Assembly (NCBI GenBank): GCA_014656015.1
Contig: BNBP01000027.1
Span: 1 to 64,000, forward strand
Origin: Streptomyces griseoaurantiacus
Lineage (GTDB): Bacteria > Actinomycetota > Actinomycetes > Streptomycetales > Streptomycetaceae
DNA length: 64,000 nt
Direction of reading: 5' to 3'
Shown: positions 41,447-49,975 of the stretch, piece by piece
How the letters are laid out: each line of letters starts with the position of its first letter
How positions within the stretch are numbered: the stretch's first letter is position 1
Made by a program: the position numbers and the translations under genes
The notes under the pieces: generated by a model
Told to the model about the DNA's origin: nothing
Seen by the model: only the letters and a program-made list of their open reading frames with translations
Database searches by the model: none

Positions 41447-42403
41447 TCAGGGCTGGTTGAGCACGTACACCGGCGCGCCGTTCTCCGTGCCGCCCCGCGA
41501 GCGGATGCAGGCGTGCTTGCGCAGCAGCCGCAGGCACTCGTTCACCCGGCGCACGGTGAGTCCCGTCCGCGCGGCCAGCGATTCCAGCGGCTCGCGCAGC
41601 TCGCCCGTCTCCACGAGGACCGGGGCGATCACCACGGCCAGGGCCCACACGTCCTCCGTCACCGCGAGACGGTGCCGCCAGTCGGCCAGCACCGCCTCCA
41701 GACTCGTCCGCGCCCCCGGGGCGGCGCCGGGCGCGGGGCGGGTGACCGCCAGGGTGTCCAGCCGGTTCGCGATGCGCTCCATGGCCTGGGCGATGGTGTT
41801 CTGCGCGGCGAGGGTCGCGTGCTGCGCGGCCAGCATCTCCCGCTGCACCTCCAGCGACGCCCGCCGGGCCACCGCGAGTTCCTCGTCCACCTCCAGGTTG
41901 TGCGCCTCGAGCCGGACGATCGCCTCGGCCACCTGCTCCGGCATGGCGTAGGCGAGCGGGGCACCCGGCGCGGCGGGCTGCACCGCGGCCTCCTCCAGAC
42001 TGTAGGAGCCCTCCCTCTGCACGGTCTCGATCACTTCCGCGGCCCACTGCTTGAAGGGTTCGCAGGCGGGCTTGGTGCAGGCGTTGACGAGCCGGACGAG
42101 ACCCTGCAGATCGATCAGATTCAGGTCTCGGCGCCACTCCCTGCCTGCGGGAATGTCGAGACCGTGACCTCCAGTCACTGTCTCGAGACTGTCTCGGTTG
42201 GCCTCCGGGACGTGGTCGAGGAGTGCCTTGCGTGGCGTGGTGTAGCCCAGCCTCTTGCACACATCCACCGCCGGGAACCAGTGGCTCCCGTCCGGCATGG
42301 TCAGCCGGCGGATCCTGGCCCCGGTCGCCGCGTACACGAAGTCGCTGATGTCGATGGCCTCATGGCGCTCGGCGGGCCTGGGGCGCTTGCTCGGTTCGTT
42401 CAT
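41447..42403 (-). CDS. BRO-N domain protein, phage-antirepressor-like
   Basis: A 318-residue protein. Residues about 20-130 match the BRO-N/antirepressor fold known from phages and large DNA viruses: IRRLTMPDGSHWFPAVDVCK, RLGYTTPRKALLDHVPEANR, NLIDLQGLVRLVNACTKPAC and FKQWAAEVIETVQREGSYSL. The middle (about 160-220) is a predicted coiled coil (LEAHNLEVDEELAVARRASL). The C-terminus has a winged-helix-like region (LAARTGLTVRRVNECLRLLR). Start ATG 42403 has AGGAGG. No other phage genes surround it and its base composition is normal, so it looks domesticated. A DNA-binding regulator is inferred. Confidence 0.8.
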   Translation of the reverse strand: MNEPSKRPRPAERHEAIDISDFVYAATGARIRRLTMPDGSHWFPAVDVCKRLGYTTPRKALLDHVPEANRDSLETVTGGHGLDIPAGREWRRDLNLIDLQGLVRLVNACTKPACEPFKQWAAEVIETVQREGSYSLEEAAVQPAAPGAPLAYAMPEQVAEAIVRLEAHNLEVDEELAVARRASLEVQREMLAAQHATLAAQNTIAQAMERIANRLDTLAVTRPAPGAAPGARTSLEAVLADWRHRLAVTEDVWALAVVIAPVLVETGELREPLESLAARTGLTVRRVNECLRLLRKHACIRSRGGTENGAPVYVLNQP

Positions 42404-42566
42404 GTGAACCTCCTTCGCTGCGGAAGCTAGAGCGAGGAAAGGCGCATATGCCAGCCAGGTCGGGGATGTTCATGATTGCGGGGGAAGATCACCAGTTCGC
42501 CCTTCGCTGCCGCCCGTGATGTGCATCGCCGGGATTCGCCGGACGGCGAGGGGGCCGGGCAACGGG

Positions 42567-42600
42567 AAGGGGCCCGCCGGACATGGCCGGCGGGCCCCTT
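42567..42600 (-). terminator. Terminator of the DD-peptidase gene
   Basis: AAGGGGCCCGCCGG (42567-42580) pairs perfectly with CCGGCGGGCCCCTT (42587-42600), 32 bases past the minus-strand stop. Confidence 0.85.
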
Positions 42601-42631
42601 CGTGACGGCGGCCGGGGCCGCCGTCGGCCGA

Positions 42632-43555
42632 TCAGACGGCGAAGCCGTAGTTCAGGAGCTTCTTCGCGTCGGAGGTGCGGTTGGCGACCGAGGAGGAGGC
42701 CAGGACCGTGCCGACGACCGTCTTGCCGTTGCGGGTCGCGGCGAAGACCAGGCAGTACTTGGCCTCCGGTCCCGAGCCCGTCTTGACGCCGATGGTGCCG
42801 CTGTAACCGCTGAGCAGCGGGTTGGTGTTGCTCCAGTTCATGTAGCGGTAGCCACCGCTCTTGGTGGTCACCTTCTGCTTGGTGGACTTGGTCTTGACCA
42901 CCGTGCGGAACGTGGAGTTCTTGAGCGCGTTGCGCGCGAGCTTGGTCAGGTCGCGCGGCGTGGAGTAGTTGCTGCCGTTGCCGATGCCGTCGAACGAGTC
43001 GAAGTGCGTGTTGGTCAGGCCGAGGTCGCGCGCGGTCTTGTTCATCTTGGAGAGGAACGACTTCACACGCGCCGAACGGCTGGAGCCGGAGCCGAACTTG
43101 TCGGCGAGGGCGTAGGCGGCGTCACAGCCCGAGGGCAGCATCAGCCCGTACAGGAGCTGGCGGACGGTCACCTTGTCGCCGACGATCAGGTGGGCGGAGG
43201 AGGCGTTGTTGCGGACGATGTAGTCGCTGTACGCCTTCTGGATCGTGACCTTGGAGTTCAGGTTCAGGTTGGACTGCGAGAGCACCACCTTCGCCGTCAT
43301 GATCTTGGTGGTGGAGCCGGTGGACAGCCGGGTGTCCGCCTTCTTGGTGTACAGGGACTTGCCGGTGCCGCTGTTCATCACGAACCCGCCCTTGGCGGTG
43401 ATCGAGGGCTTGGTGACGGCCTGGGCGGGAGCCGCGGTGAGGGCTCCGGTGGCCAGCACGGCGCCGGTGGTGACCACGGCGGCGGCGGTCCTGCGGAGCC
43501 GAGCGCCCCTAATGGCGGTAATCAACGTGAACGCTCCGATTGCGTCGTCTTGCAT
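42632..43555 (-). CDS. K15-type DD-transpeptidase/carboxypeptidase (family S11), exported
   Basis: A 307-residue penicillin-binding enzyme. A signal peptide ends at LTAAPAQA, and the mature part begins VTKPSITAKGGFVMNSGTGK. Active-site motifs: STTK (catalytic Ser), SGC in LMLPSGCDAA, and KTG in GVKTGSGPEAKYCLVF. The SGC motif, in place of SGN, is the known feature of the Streptomyces K15 DD-transpeptidase, which this resembles along its whole length. It trims or crosslinks peptidoglycan stem peptides outside the membrane. ATG 43555 has no ribosome-binding site; TTG 43525 with GGAG upstream is a good alternative start that leaves the signal peptide intact. Confidence 0.92.
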   Translation of the reverse strand: MQDDAIGAFTLITAIRGARLRRTAAAVVTTGAVLATGALTAAPAQAVTKPSITAKGGFVMNSGTGKSLYTKKADTRLSTGSTTKIMTAKVVLSQSNLNLNSKVTIQKAYSDYIVRNNASSAHLIVGDKVTVRQLLYGLMLPSGCDAAYALADKFGSGSSRSARVKSFLSKMNKTARDLGLTNTHFDSFDGIGNGSNYSTPRDLTKLARNALKNSTFRTVVKTKSTKQKVTTKSGGYRYMNWSNTNPLLSGYSGTIGVKTGSGPEAKYCLVFAATRNGKTVVGTVLASSSVANRTSDAKKLLNYGFAV

Positions 43556-43748
43556 CGCTTGCGGTGCATGTCCTGCCTCCGCCCGCTGATGCGATGAAAT
43601 GCCCCTGGGAGGCGGCCAGATGAGACTGCCGCCACTTCGTCAGACTTGTAAGTAGCACAAAAGGATGTGCCGTTGCCGGGATACGTCCCACACCGGTCGG
43701 CGGGCGTCCACACTCCGGACGCCGGACCGCATGCGTACGTGTTGTATC

Positions 43749-43754
43749 TATGCT
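43749..43754 (+). promoter_or_regulatory. -10 element giving a probable leaderless GntR mRNA
   Basis: TATGCT ends 6 bases before the ATG at 43761, so transcription would begin at the start codon. No ribosome-binding site precedes the gene, and the -35 region is weak. Confidence 0.45.
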
Positions 43755-43760
43755 GTGCGC

Positions 43761-44501
43761 ATGCCTTCGCCGCCCGTCCCTGCCGGTCCCCACCCACCCG
43801 GGCCCGCCGATTCCCACCCGCCCGTCCCTGCGGCCCCCTCCCCCCTCTCGCCCACCCCGCCCGGCAAGCGGCCCCCGGCCGCCGACCGGGTGTACGCCCA
43901 CGTCAAGCAGGGTGTGCTGGAGCGCCGCTACGAGGGCGGGACACTGCTGACCGAGGGTGGCCTGGCCGAGGAGGTCGGCGTCTCGCGCACCCCCGTGCGG
44001 GAGGCACTGCTGCGGCTGGAGGTCGAGGGACTGCTGCGCCTCTACCCGAAGAAGGGCGCCCTGGTCCTGCCCGTCTCCGCCCAGGAGATCGCGGACGTGG
44101 TCGAGACGCGCCGGCTCGTCGAGGCGCACGCGGCGCGCAAGGCGGTGCCCGCGCCGCCCGCGCTCCTGGCCCGGCTGGAGGAACTGCTCGCCAGGCAGCG
44201 CGAGCAGGTCGCCGCCGGCGAACTGGCCGAGGCGGCGGTCACCGACCGCTGCTTCCACGCCGAGATCGTGCGCAGCGGCGGCAACGAGATCCTCTCCCGC
44301 CTCTACGACCAGCTCCGCGACCGCCAGCTCCGCATGGGCGTCGCCGTCATGAACGCCCACCCCGACCGGGTCACCAAGACGCTCACCGAACACGGGCAGA
44401 TCCTCGAGGCGCTGCGCGCAGGGGACGCCGAGCGGGTCGTGGAACTGCTGCACGGCCATGTGAACTGGTTCTCCCACCTGGCCCGGGGGGAGATCCGATG
44501 A
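43761..44501 (+). CDS. GntR-family regulator (FadR/FCD subfamily)
   Basis: A 246-residue GntR regulator. A 35-residue proline-rich tail precedes the winged helix (ADRVYAHVKQGVLERRYEGG; LAEEVGVSRTPVREALLRLE). The C-terminal FCD ligand domain is all-helical with His/Asp metal-type residues (VETRRLVEAHAARK, CFHAEIVRSGGNEIL, HGQILEALRAGD). It is coupled by ATGA overlap to an MFS transporter, so it likely senses the transported solute or a metabolite of it. No ribosome-binding site is seen. Confidence 0.92.
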   Translation: MPSPPVPAGPHPPGPADSHPPVPAAPSPLSPTPPGKRPPAADRVYAHVKQGVLERRYEGGTLLTEGGLAEEVGVSRTPVREALLRLEVEGLLRLYPKKGALVLPVSAQEIADVVETRRLVEAHAARKAVPAPPALLARLEELLARQREQVAAGELAEAAVTDRCFHAEIVRSGGNEILSRLYDQLRDRQLRMGVAVMNAHPDRVTKTLTEHGQILEALRAGDAERVVELLHGHVNWFSHLARGEIR

Positions 44502-45841
44502 GCGCGGCCTCCACCGGCTCCCTCCGTCTGCCCGGGGACCCGCCAGGCGGCCGGCGGGCGATCGCCGTCTGGTCGATCGGCGTCTCCGTCTACTTCGTCG
44601 CGGTGATCTTCCGTACGTCCCTGGGCGTGGCGGGACTGGACGCGGCCGACCGGTTCCATGTCAACGCCTCGGCGCTGTCCACGTTCTCGATCCTGCAGCT
44701 CCTGGTCTACGCGGGCATGCAGATACCCGTCGGCCTCCTGGTCGACCGGCTCGGCACCAAGAAGGTGCTGACGCTCGGCGTCGTGCTGTTCACCGCGGGC
44801 CAGCTCGGCTTCGCCTTCTCCCCGTCCTACGGGAGCGCGCTCGCCTCCCGGGCGCTGCTCGGCTGCGGCGACGCGCTGACCTTCATCAGCGTGCTGCGGC
44901 TCGGCACCCGCTGGTTCCCGGCCAGGCGCGGCCCGATGGTCGCCCAGCTCGCCGGGCTGGCCGGCATGGCGGGCAACCTCGTCTCCACCCTGGTCATCGC
45001 CCGCCTGCTGCACGGCCTCGGCTGGACGGCGGCCTTCGCGGGCAGCGCGCTCGCCGGACTCGTCGTCCTCGTCCTGATGACGCTCTTCCTGAAGGACCAC
45101 CCCGAGGGCTTCGACCCGGAGCCCGTCACGCACCAGGGCGCGGCCTACGTGCGCCGGCAGATCGCGGCCTCCTGGCGGGAGCCCGGCACCCGGCTCGGCA
45201 TGTGGGTGCACTTCACCACGCAGTTCCCGGCGATGGTGTTCCTGCTGCTGTGGGGGCTGCCCTTCCTCGTCGAGGCGCAGGGACTGTCCCGGGCGACGGC
45301 CGGGGAGCTGCTGACCCTGGTGGTGCTGTCCAACATGGCCGTCGGACTGGTGTACGGGCAGCTGGTGGCCCGGCGCAACGCGGCCCGGCTGCCGCTGGCC
45401 CTCGGCACCGTGGGCGCGACGGCCTTGCTGTGGGCGGCCACGCTGCTGTACCCGGGAGACCGGGCGCCGATGTGGCTGCTGGTCGCGCTCTGCGCGGTCC
45501 TCGGCGCCTGCGGACCCGCCTCGATGATCGGCTTCGACTTCGCCCGGCCCGCCAACCCGGCCGAACGTCAGGGCACGGCCTCCGGGATCACCAACATGGG
45601 CGGTTTCGTCGCCTCGATGACGACGCTGTTCGCGATCGGCGTGCTGCTGGACGCGAGCGGCAACGACTACACGCTGGCGTTCTCCGTGGTCTTCGTCCTC
45701 CAGGCGCTCGGCCTCAGCCAGATCCTGCGGCTGCGCGGGCGCGCGGCGGTCCGCGAGCGGGAGCGGCTGGTGGCGAGCCGGGTACAGACCGTCCACGTGC
45801 CGGTCGCCGCGGGCGGCGGCCCGGGGCAGGGCCCCGCATGA
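44498..45841 (+). CDS. MFS transporter
   Basis: A 447-residue 12-helix MFS protein. Signatures: SIGVSVYFVAVIFRTSLGVA, PVGLLVDRLGTKKVL (loop 2-3) and RLGTRWFPARRGPMVAQLAG. It resembles the nitrate/oxalate and organic-anion branch of MFS by eye; the substrate is unknown. It overlaps the GntR gene by 4 bases and is followed at once by a terminator, making a two-gene operon. Confidence 0.88.
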   Translation: MSAASTGSLRLPGDPPGGRRAIAVWSIGVSVYFVAVIFRTSLGVAGLDAADRFHVNASALSTFSILQLLVYAGMQIPVGLLVDRLGTKKVLTLGVVLFTAGQLGFAFSPSYGSALASRALLGCGDALTFISVLRLGTRWFPARRGPMVAQLAGLAGMAGNLVSTLVIARLLHGLGWTAAFAGSALAGLVVLVLMTLFLKDHPEGFDPEPVTHQGAAYVRRQIAASWREPGTRLGMWVHFTTQFPAMVFLLLWGLPFLVEAQGLSRATAGELLTLVVLSNMAVGLVYGQLVARRNAARLPLALGTVGATALLWAATLLYPGDRAPMWLLVALCAVLGACGPASMIGFDFARPANPAERQGTASGITNMGGFVASMTTLFAIGVLLDASGNDYTLAFSVVFVLQALGLSQILRLRGRAAVRERERLVASRVQTVHVPVAAGGGPGQGPA

Positions 45842-45844
45842 CGC

Positions 45845-45881
45845 GGCGGGTGCGCCGGGGCCCTGCCTCGGCGCACCCGCC
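45845..45881 (+). terminator. Terminator of the GntR-MFS operon
   Basis: GGCGGGTGCGCCG (45845-45857) pairs perfectly with CGGCGCACCCGCC (45869-45881), three bases after the MFS stop. Confidence 0.85.
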
Positions 45882-46014
45882 CCTTCCGGTTCCGCTACGG
45901 CGGCACCGCCAGTCGGTCGTCGTCACGGCGGCCCGGCGAGAAGCCCGTCGCGACGTCGTCACGCGGCATTCGCGAAACGGCCGTCGCCACGGAGGCACCC
46001 CGGGGCGGCCGTCG

Positions 46015-46839
46015 CTAGGGCGTCACCGCGAACGCCAGCAGGATCGCCGCCGTCAGTTCCGCGTCGCCCTCCGCCTTGATCCGGTCGGCCACCATGTCCG
46101 CCGTGACCCGGCCGCAGGCCAGCCGCACGTACGTCTCCCAGTCCAGCGTCAGGCTCACCACCGGGCCCAGCGAGGGCGCGCCGTCTATCGACCCGCGCCC
46201 CTCCTCGTCGACCCGGACCGTGCGCAGGAACTCGACCGGTCCGTGCACGTCGATCACCACCGCCGAGCCGGGCGGCACCCCCGCGTCCTTGGCGACGACC
46301 TTCGGCAGCGCGGCGAGCAGCAGGTCCCGGGTCACCTGGGCGCCCGGGGAGTCCAGGTTGCCGGGGCGGCCGAGGGCGGCGCGCAGATCCTGCTCGTGCA
46401 CCCACACGTCGAAGGCCCGGTTGCGCATGGCCTCCTCCAGCGTCGGCTCGGTGCCGAGCGGGCCGCGCACCTTGGTGCCGGGGTCCCGCGACTCGTTCCG
46501 GAGCTGGCGGTTGCGGCGGATGATCGTGTACTCCAGCTCGGAGGTCATCTCCGGGCCGGTGTGGTGCCGGCGGACGTCGACCTGCATCTCCATGTACCGC
46601 TGGTGCTCGTTGGTGACGTGGAAGAGGTCGCGCGGGAGGGTGTGGATCGGCCGCGGGTCGCCGAGCATCTCGCACTCCAGCCCGATGACGTGCGAGACGA
46701 CGTCGCGGACCGACCAGGCCGGGCACGGGGTCCGCCGGTTCCACTCGCCTTCCACGAGCGGCTGCACCAGCTCGGATATCGCGTCGATCGAGTGGGTCCA
46801 GGCGTCGGCGTAGGGCTGGAGGGTGGGATGCAGACTCAC
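46015..46839 (-). CDS. Maleylpyruvate-isomerase/DinB-like metal-binding protein
   Basis: A 274-residue protein of the actinobacterial maleylpyruvate isomerase N-terminal superfamily. HSIDAISELVQPLVEGEWNR and TPCPAWSVRDVVSHVIGLEC are the first helices, with the His of VVSHV and, later, FDVWVHEQDLRAALG as metal-ligand positions. A C-terminal alpha/beta domain binds an unknown ligand (SLTLDWETYVRLACGRV). Members are mycothiol-dependent enzymes; the substrate here is unknown. GTG 46839 follows GAGGGG. Confidence 0.82.
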   Translation of the reverse strand: MSLHPTLQPYADAWTHSIDAISELVQPLVEGEWNRRTPCPAWSVRDVVSHVIGLECEMLGDPRPIHTLPRDLFHVTNEHQRYMEMQVDVRRHHTGPEMTSELEYTIIRRNRQLRNESRDPGTKVRGPLGTEPTLEEAMRNRAFDVWVHEQDLRAALGRPGNLDSPGAQVTRDLLLAALPKVVAKDAGVPPGSAVVIDVHGPVEFLRTVRVDEEGRGSIDGAPSLGPVVSLTLDWETYVRLACGRVTADMVADRIKAEGDAELTAAILLAFAVTP

Positions 46840-47068
46840 GGAACGGGACCCCTCGGGCGGTCGGTGCGCGGGCAGTTGTGGCGGCGGCGGTCGCCGACGG
46901 CGTTGTCGGTGGACGGAATGCTGCTGCGGTGGCCCCCAGCGTCGTGTCAACGTCTGTCAGCGGGTGTCCAGACACGTTAAGTTACGCTGCTGTGGGGCAC
47001 CCCGGCAGTGCTTTCGTGTGACGATCGTAGGCCCGGACGGACGGCTCGAATGCCAGGACGGTGGTAGT

Positions 47069-47890
47069 GTGCGCGCCTCCCTCATCCAGATCGGTGTAGA
47101 CGAGGACGAATCGGTCGAAGCGCGCCGCGCTCGCGTCGCCTCCCTCGTACGGGAACAGGCGGGCGCGGATCTGGTCGTGCTGCCCGAGCTGTGGACCACC
47201 GGGGCCTTCGCCTACGAGTCCTTCGCCACCGGGGCGGAACCGCTGCGCGGTCCGACGTACGAGGCGATGGCCGAAGCGGCCCGCGAGGCGGGCGTGTGGC
47301 TGCACGCGGGCTCGATCCCCGAGCGCGGCGAGGCACCGGCCGACGGCGGCCCGGGCGCCGAGGGCCCCCTGTACAACACCTCACTCGTCTTCTCCCCCTC
47401 CGGCGCACTCGCCGCCGCCTACCGCAAGATCCACCGCTTCGGCTTCGACAAGGGCGAGGCCGTCCTGATGGGCGCCGGCGACACCCTGGTGACCGTGACC
47501 CTGCCGGACACCACGCTCGGCGTGGCCACCTGCTACGACCTCCGCTTCCCCGAACTGTTCCGCGGCCTCGTCGACGCCGGCGCCGAGACGCTGGTGGTCC
47601 CGGCGGGCTGGCCGGAACGCCGCCGCTCCCACTGGACGCTCCTCGCGCAGGCCCGCGCGGTCGAGAACCAGGCCTTCGTCCTCGCCTGCGGAACGGCCGG
47701 GACGCACGCCGGGGTTCCCCAGGCCGGTCACTCGATCGTGGTGGACCCCTGGGGCGAGGTCCTGGCGGAGGCGGGCCCGGACGAGGAGATCCTCACCGTC
47801 GACTTCGACCCGGCACGGGTGGCGAGGACGAGGGAACAGTTCCCGGCCCTGAAGGACCGCGTCCTCGGCCTGACCCCGCCCACCGTCTGA
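47069..47890 (+). CDS. Carbon-nitrogen hydrolase (nitrilase superfamily amidase)
   Basis: A 273-residue amidase with the catalytic triad of the superfamily: Glu in VVLPELWTTG, Lys in YRKIHRFGFDKG and Cys in GVATCYDLRFPELFR. It resembles omega-amidase/YafV-type enzymes that hydrolyse small amides such as 2-oxoglutaramate; the exact substrate is inferred only. GTG 47069 is taken as start since the conserved fold begins there (VRASLIQIGVDE). A small hairpin follows the stop. Confidence 0.9.
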   Translation: MRASLIQIGVDEDESVEARRARVASLVREQAGADLVVLPELWTTGAFAYESFATGAEPLRGPTYEAMAEAAREAGVWLHAGSIPERGEAPADGGPGAEGPLYNTSLVFSPSGALAAAYRKIHRFGFDKGEAVLMGAGDTLVTVTLPDTTLGVATCYDLRFPELFRGLVDAGAETLVVPAGWPERRRSHWTLLAQARAVENQAFVLACGTAGTHAGVPQAGHSIVVDPWGEVLAEAGPDEEILTVDFDPARVARTREQFPALKDRVLGLTPPTV

Positions 47891-47910
47891 ACCCCACCGC
47901 GGCCCTGTCA

Positions 47911-47928
47911 CCCGGGGGTTCCCCCGGG
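47911..47928. terminator. Short hairpin after the nitrilase gene
   Basis: CCCGGGGG-TT-CCCCCGGG, an 8-bp stem between convergent genes. Confidence 0.55.
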
Positions 47929-47950
47929 GGCTCCCTCCCCAGGGCCCGCC

Positions 47951-48442
47951 TCAGTCCTCCCGTTCCTTCTCCGCGAGATGGATCGCGCACACCGCCACCG
48001 CGATCAGCAGCGCCGGGTCCGCGTCCTCGCGGACGATGTCCACGCCGTACGTCTCCCGGACGTGCAGCCACCGCCGCGAGATCACCGCGAGCAGCTCCCC
48101 GTCGTACTCGACGGCGAACTCCCGGTCGAGGATCTTGCCGCTGACGTCCAGCTCCGTCCCCTCGGCCAGCGCCACGCGGTAGTGGTTGCGCAACAGCGAC
48201 AGCCGCTTGCGGCGGATCGTGGCGAGCGGCTCCCCGCCCCGCTCGATCACCATCGTGTCGCGCAGGGCGAACATCTTCTGGTGGATGTCGATCAGCACAT
48301 TGCCCCGGGTGTCCTTCAGCTCGAAGGTGTCCCGCAGCCGCATCGCCTTCCCGTCGACGAGGAAGACCTTCTCACCGTGCTCGTCCTCGATCCAGTAGTC
48401 GTCACCGATACCGAGGAGCCGGTCGCGTACGAGGAATCTCAT
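47951..48442 (-). CDS. LURP-one-related (scramblase-like fold) protein
   Basis: A 163-residue single-domain protein with the alternating short strands of the LURP-one/tubby-like fold: MRFLVRDRLLGIGDDYWIED, MRLRDTFELKDTRGNVLIDI and HVRETYGVDIVREDADPALL. The final helix is hydrophobic (LLIAVAVCAIHLAE). Function in bacteria is unknown; phospholipid or membrane association is inferred from the fold family. It is convergent with the nitrilase gene. Its upstream side abuts the decayed regulator fragment. Confidence 0.85.
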   Translation of the reverse strand: MRFLVRDRLLGIGDDYWIEDEHGEKVFLVDGKAMRLRDTFELKDTRGNVLIDIHQKMFALRDTMVIERGGEPLATIRRKRLSLLRNHYRVALAEGTELDVSGKILDREFAVEYDGELLAVISRRWLHVRETYGVDIVREDADPALLIAVAVCAIHLAEKERED

Positions 48443-48501
48443 ACCCGTACGGCTTCCCCGCCACCGGGCCCGGGAAAGCGGCCAGTGGGGGCGTTCGCGG
48501 A

Positions 48502-48664
48502 GGTGCACAGGTCAACGTCGAGCTGGTCTCCGGCTACCTCACGCCGACCCAGCCGAGCGAGGTTGCCCGCGTACGCGGACACATTCACGGAACTGGCCGA
48601 GATGGCCGTCCATGGGGCGAAGGCCCGCGCACTCATCACCAGCGCCATTCAGACCCTCGGGTGA
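48502..48664 (+). pseudogene. Remnant of a regulator gene (3' fragment, frameshifted)
   Basis: Two short stretches in different frames join into one recognisable C-terminus: VNVELVSGYLTPTQPSE from 48511 (frame 1), then LPAYADTFTELAEMAVHGAK and LITSAIQTLG from 48563 (frame 2), ending TGA 48662-48664. Such ends occur in Streptomyces XRE-type regulators that sit before small CGVC-type genes, as here. The 5' part is missing, replaced by the upstream region of the LURP-one gene. At least one frameshift near 48560 and a large 5' deletion are inferred. Confidence 0.55.
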
Positions 48665-48753
48665 TGACCGTGCAACCTCATGCAATCTCCTGGGAGTTGC
48701 AGCTCGACCGTTCCTAGCGTGGTCGCTACACGGACGACACGAGGAGCGGGGCC

Positions 48754-48954
48754 GTGACGACGATCGCGTATGAGCAACCCCCGGTAGAGCTGCCGTTGCG
48801 CACAGACCCGGACCCTGCACCGGCGGCCGGCTGCGGAGTCTGCGCCGCACTGGCCGTCCAGCGTCGGGAAGCCCGTCACCGGGGCGACCACTCCACGGTC
48901 AGCGATTGCAACGTGGAGCTTCGGAACCACCCGCACCCTGGGGAATCGGCATGA
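48754..48954 (+). CDS. Small CGVC-motif protein of a regulatory cassette
   Basis: A 66-residue protein starting GTG at 48754 with GAGGAGCGGGG upstream. The core is CGVCAALAVQRREARHRGDH then STVSDCNVELRNHPH, a short conserved unit commonly found in Streptomyces next to a helix-turn-helix regulator gene. Cys residues could bind metal. It overlaps the next gene by 4 bases (ATGA at 48951). Function unknown. The regulator normally expected upstream is the broken fragment at 48502-48664. Confidence 0.65.
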   Translation: MTTIAYEQPPVELPLRTDPDPAPAAGCGVCAALAVQRREARHRGDHSTVSDCNVELRNHPHPGESA

Positions 48955-49179
48955 CCGTGAGGGCCGTGCTCCGGTACGCCAGCTACGTCATGCACCGCCG
49001 CCACGGCGGAGACGACGGCCACGGCGCGGTGCCTGAACCCGGACTGTCAGTGGACTGCCGCACCGACCGGGGACGCGGACGTGTGCATGGACATGTGCAT
49101 CGGGCACACGGGCCGGACCGGGCACCTGACCTTCCTGCGCGAGTTCTCGGAAGTCGCCGTGGTCGAGCGCGCCCAGTGA
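48951..49179 (+). pseudogene. Frameshifted small zinc-ribbon-like protein (DUF7848-like)
   Basis: The start ATG 48951 gives MTVRAVLRYASYVMHRR, matching the opening of a small Streptomyces family. After about 48990-49035 the family-like sequence continues one frame over: TATARCLNPDCQWTAAPTGD, MCIGHTGRTGHLTFLREF and VVERAQ, ending TGA 49177-49179. The unshifted frame runs on without family resemblance and into the next gene. A +1 frameshift mutation (or sequencing error) is inferred. The conserved CxxxxC and HTGRTGH pattern suggests metal binding. Confidence 0.55.
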
Positions 49180-49184
49180 GGGTG

Positions 49185-49901
49185 TCAGTCACCGACCTGG
49201 TGTTCCACGCGGTGGCGGATGTACTCGTCCGGATGGGACCGGGCTATCGCCACGGCCGCGTCCACCAGGTCGTGCAGCTCCGGCGGATAGGCCGACTTCC
49301 GGAGCGGCAGGCCCGGCAGGATGCGGCGCCGGACGTCCAGGTGCTCGTTGATCACGAACTCGCGAAGCGCGGTTTCGTACCACTCGGCCACCACGGTCGG
49401 GGCGTCGTCGGGCTCCGCCGGACCGGTGCCCGCGGGGTGCTCCGCCCGTACGGTGGGCATACGCAGGGGTAGAGCCGACCAGTACCAGGCATTCGCCGCG
49501 CCCGCCCGCTCGACGTCCGTGCCCGCCCGCAGGTATCCGAGCAACGAGGCTTGGACCCGCCCGCGCCCGAACGCGTTCAGCGCCGGTTCGAGGAAATGGC
49601 GGTTGAAGCTCGGGTCGGGGTCGTAGACGGCTGCCTTGATCAGCGTCTCGAAGGACTCCTCGGAAAGGATCAGGTCCCGGCGGCAGGCCTTGTACAGCGC
49701 CGTCCGAGCTTGGTTCACCCACGTTCGTGGATCGCCGGGCTGCGGCCTGTGAACGACGTCGAGCCCGAGGACCCGGACGACCTCCGCCACGCATCCGGCG
49801 AACACCTCCCTACGGCCCTCCACCGGCCCCGGCAGCGCCATGAACCCCTGCACCGTCCGCGCCGTCTCGCTGGCAGTCGTCTCGCCCTCGTCCGTAGCCA
49901 A
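49185..49901 (-). CDS. Hypothetical protein
   Basis: A 238-residue soluble protein without a domain I recognise. It is helical and Arg/Glu-rich, with blocks VFAGCVAEVVRVLGLDVVHR, RDLILSEESFETLIKAAVYD, FNRHFLEPALNAFGRGRVQA and EFVINEHLDVRRRILPGLPL. The repeated helical pattern around RRQ/HLEPAL resembles armadillo/HEAT-like regulators but this is weak. TTG 49901 is proposed as start from GGGGAGCGAAGG upstream; ATG 49842 region is an alternative. It is divergent from the thioredoxin-NHL gene. Confidence 0.6.
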   Translation of the reverse strand: MATDEGETTASETARTVQGFMALPGPVEGRREVFAGCVAEVVRVLGLDVVHRPQPGDPRTWVNQARTALYKACRRDLILSEESFETLIKAAVYDPDPSFNRHFLEPALNAFGRGRVQASLLGYLRAGTDVERAGAANAWYWSALPLRMPTVRAEHPAGTGPAEPDDAPTVVAEWYETALREFVINEHLDVRRRILPGLPLRKSAYPPELHDLVDAAVAIARSHPDEYIRHRVEHQVGD

Positions 49902-49975
49902 CCTTCGCTCCCCTGTCGTAGGTCCTGCCGTAGGCGTGTGATCCGACGTTCGTACCAGGATGGCAAGCTTGAAGG

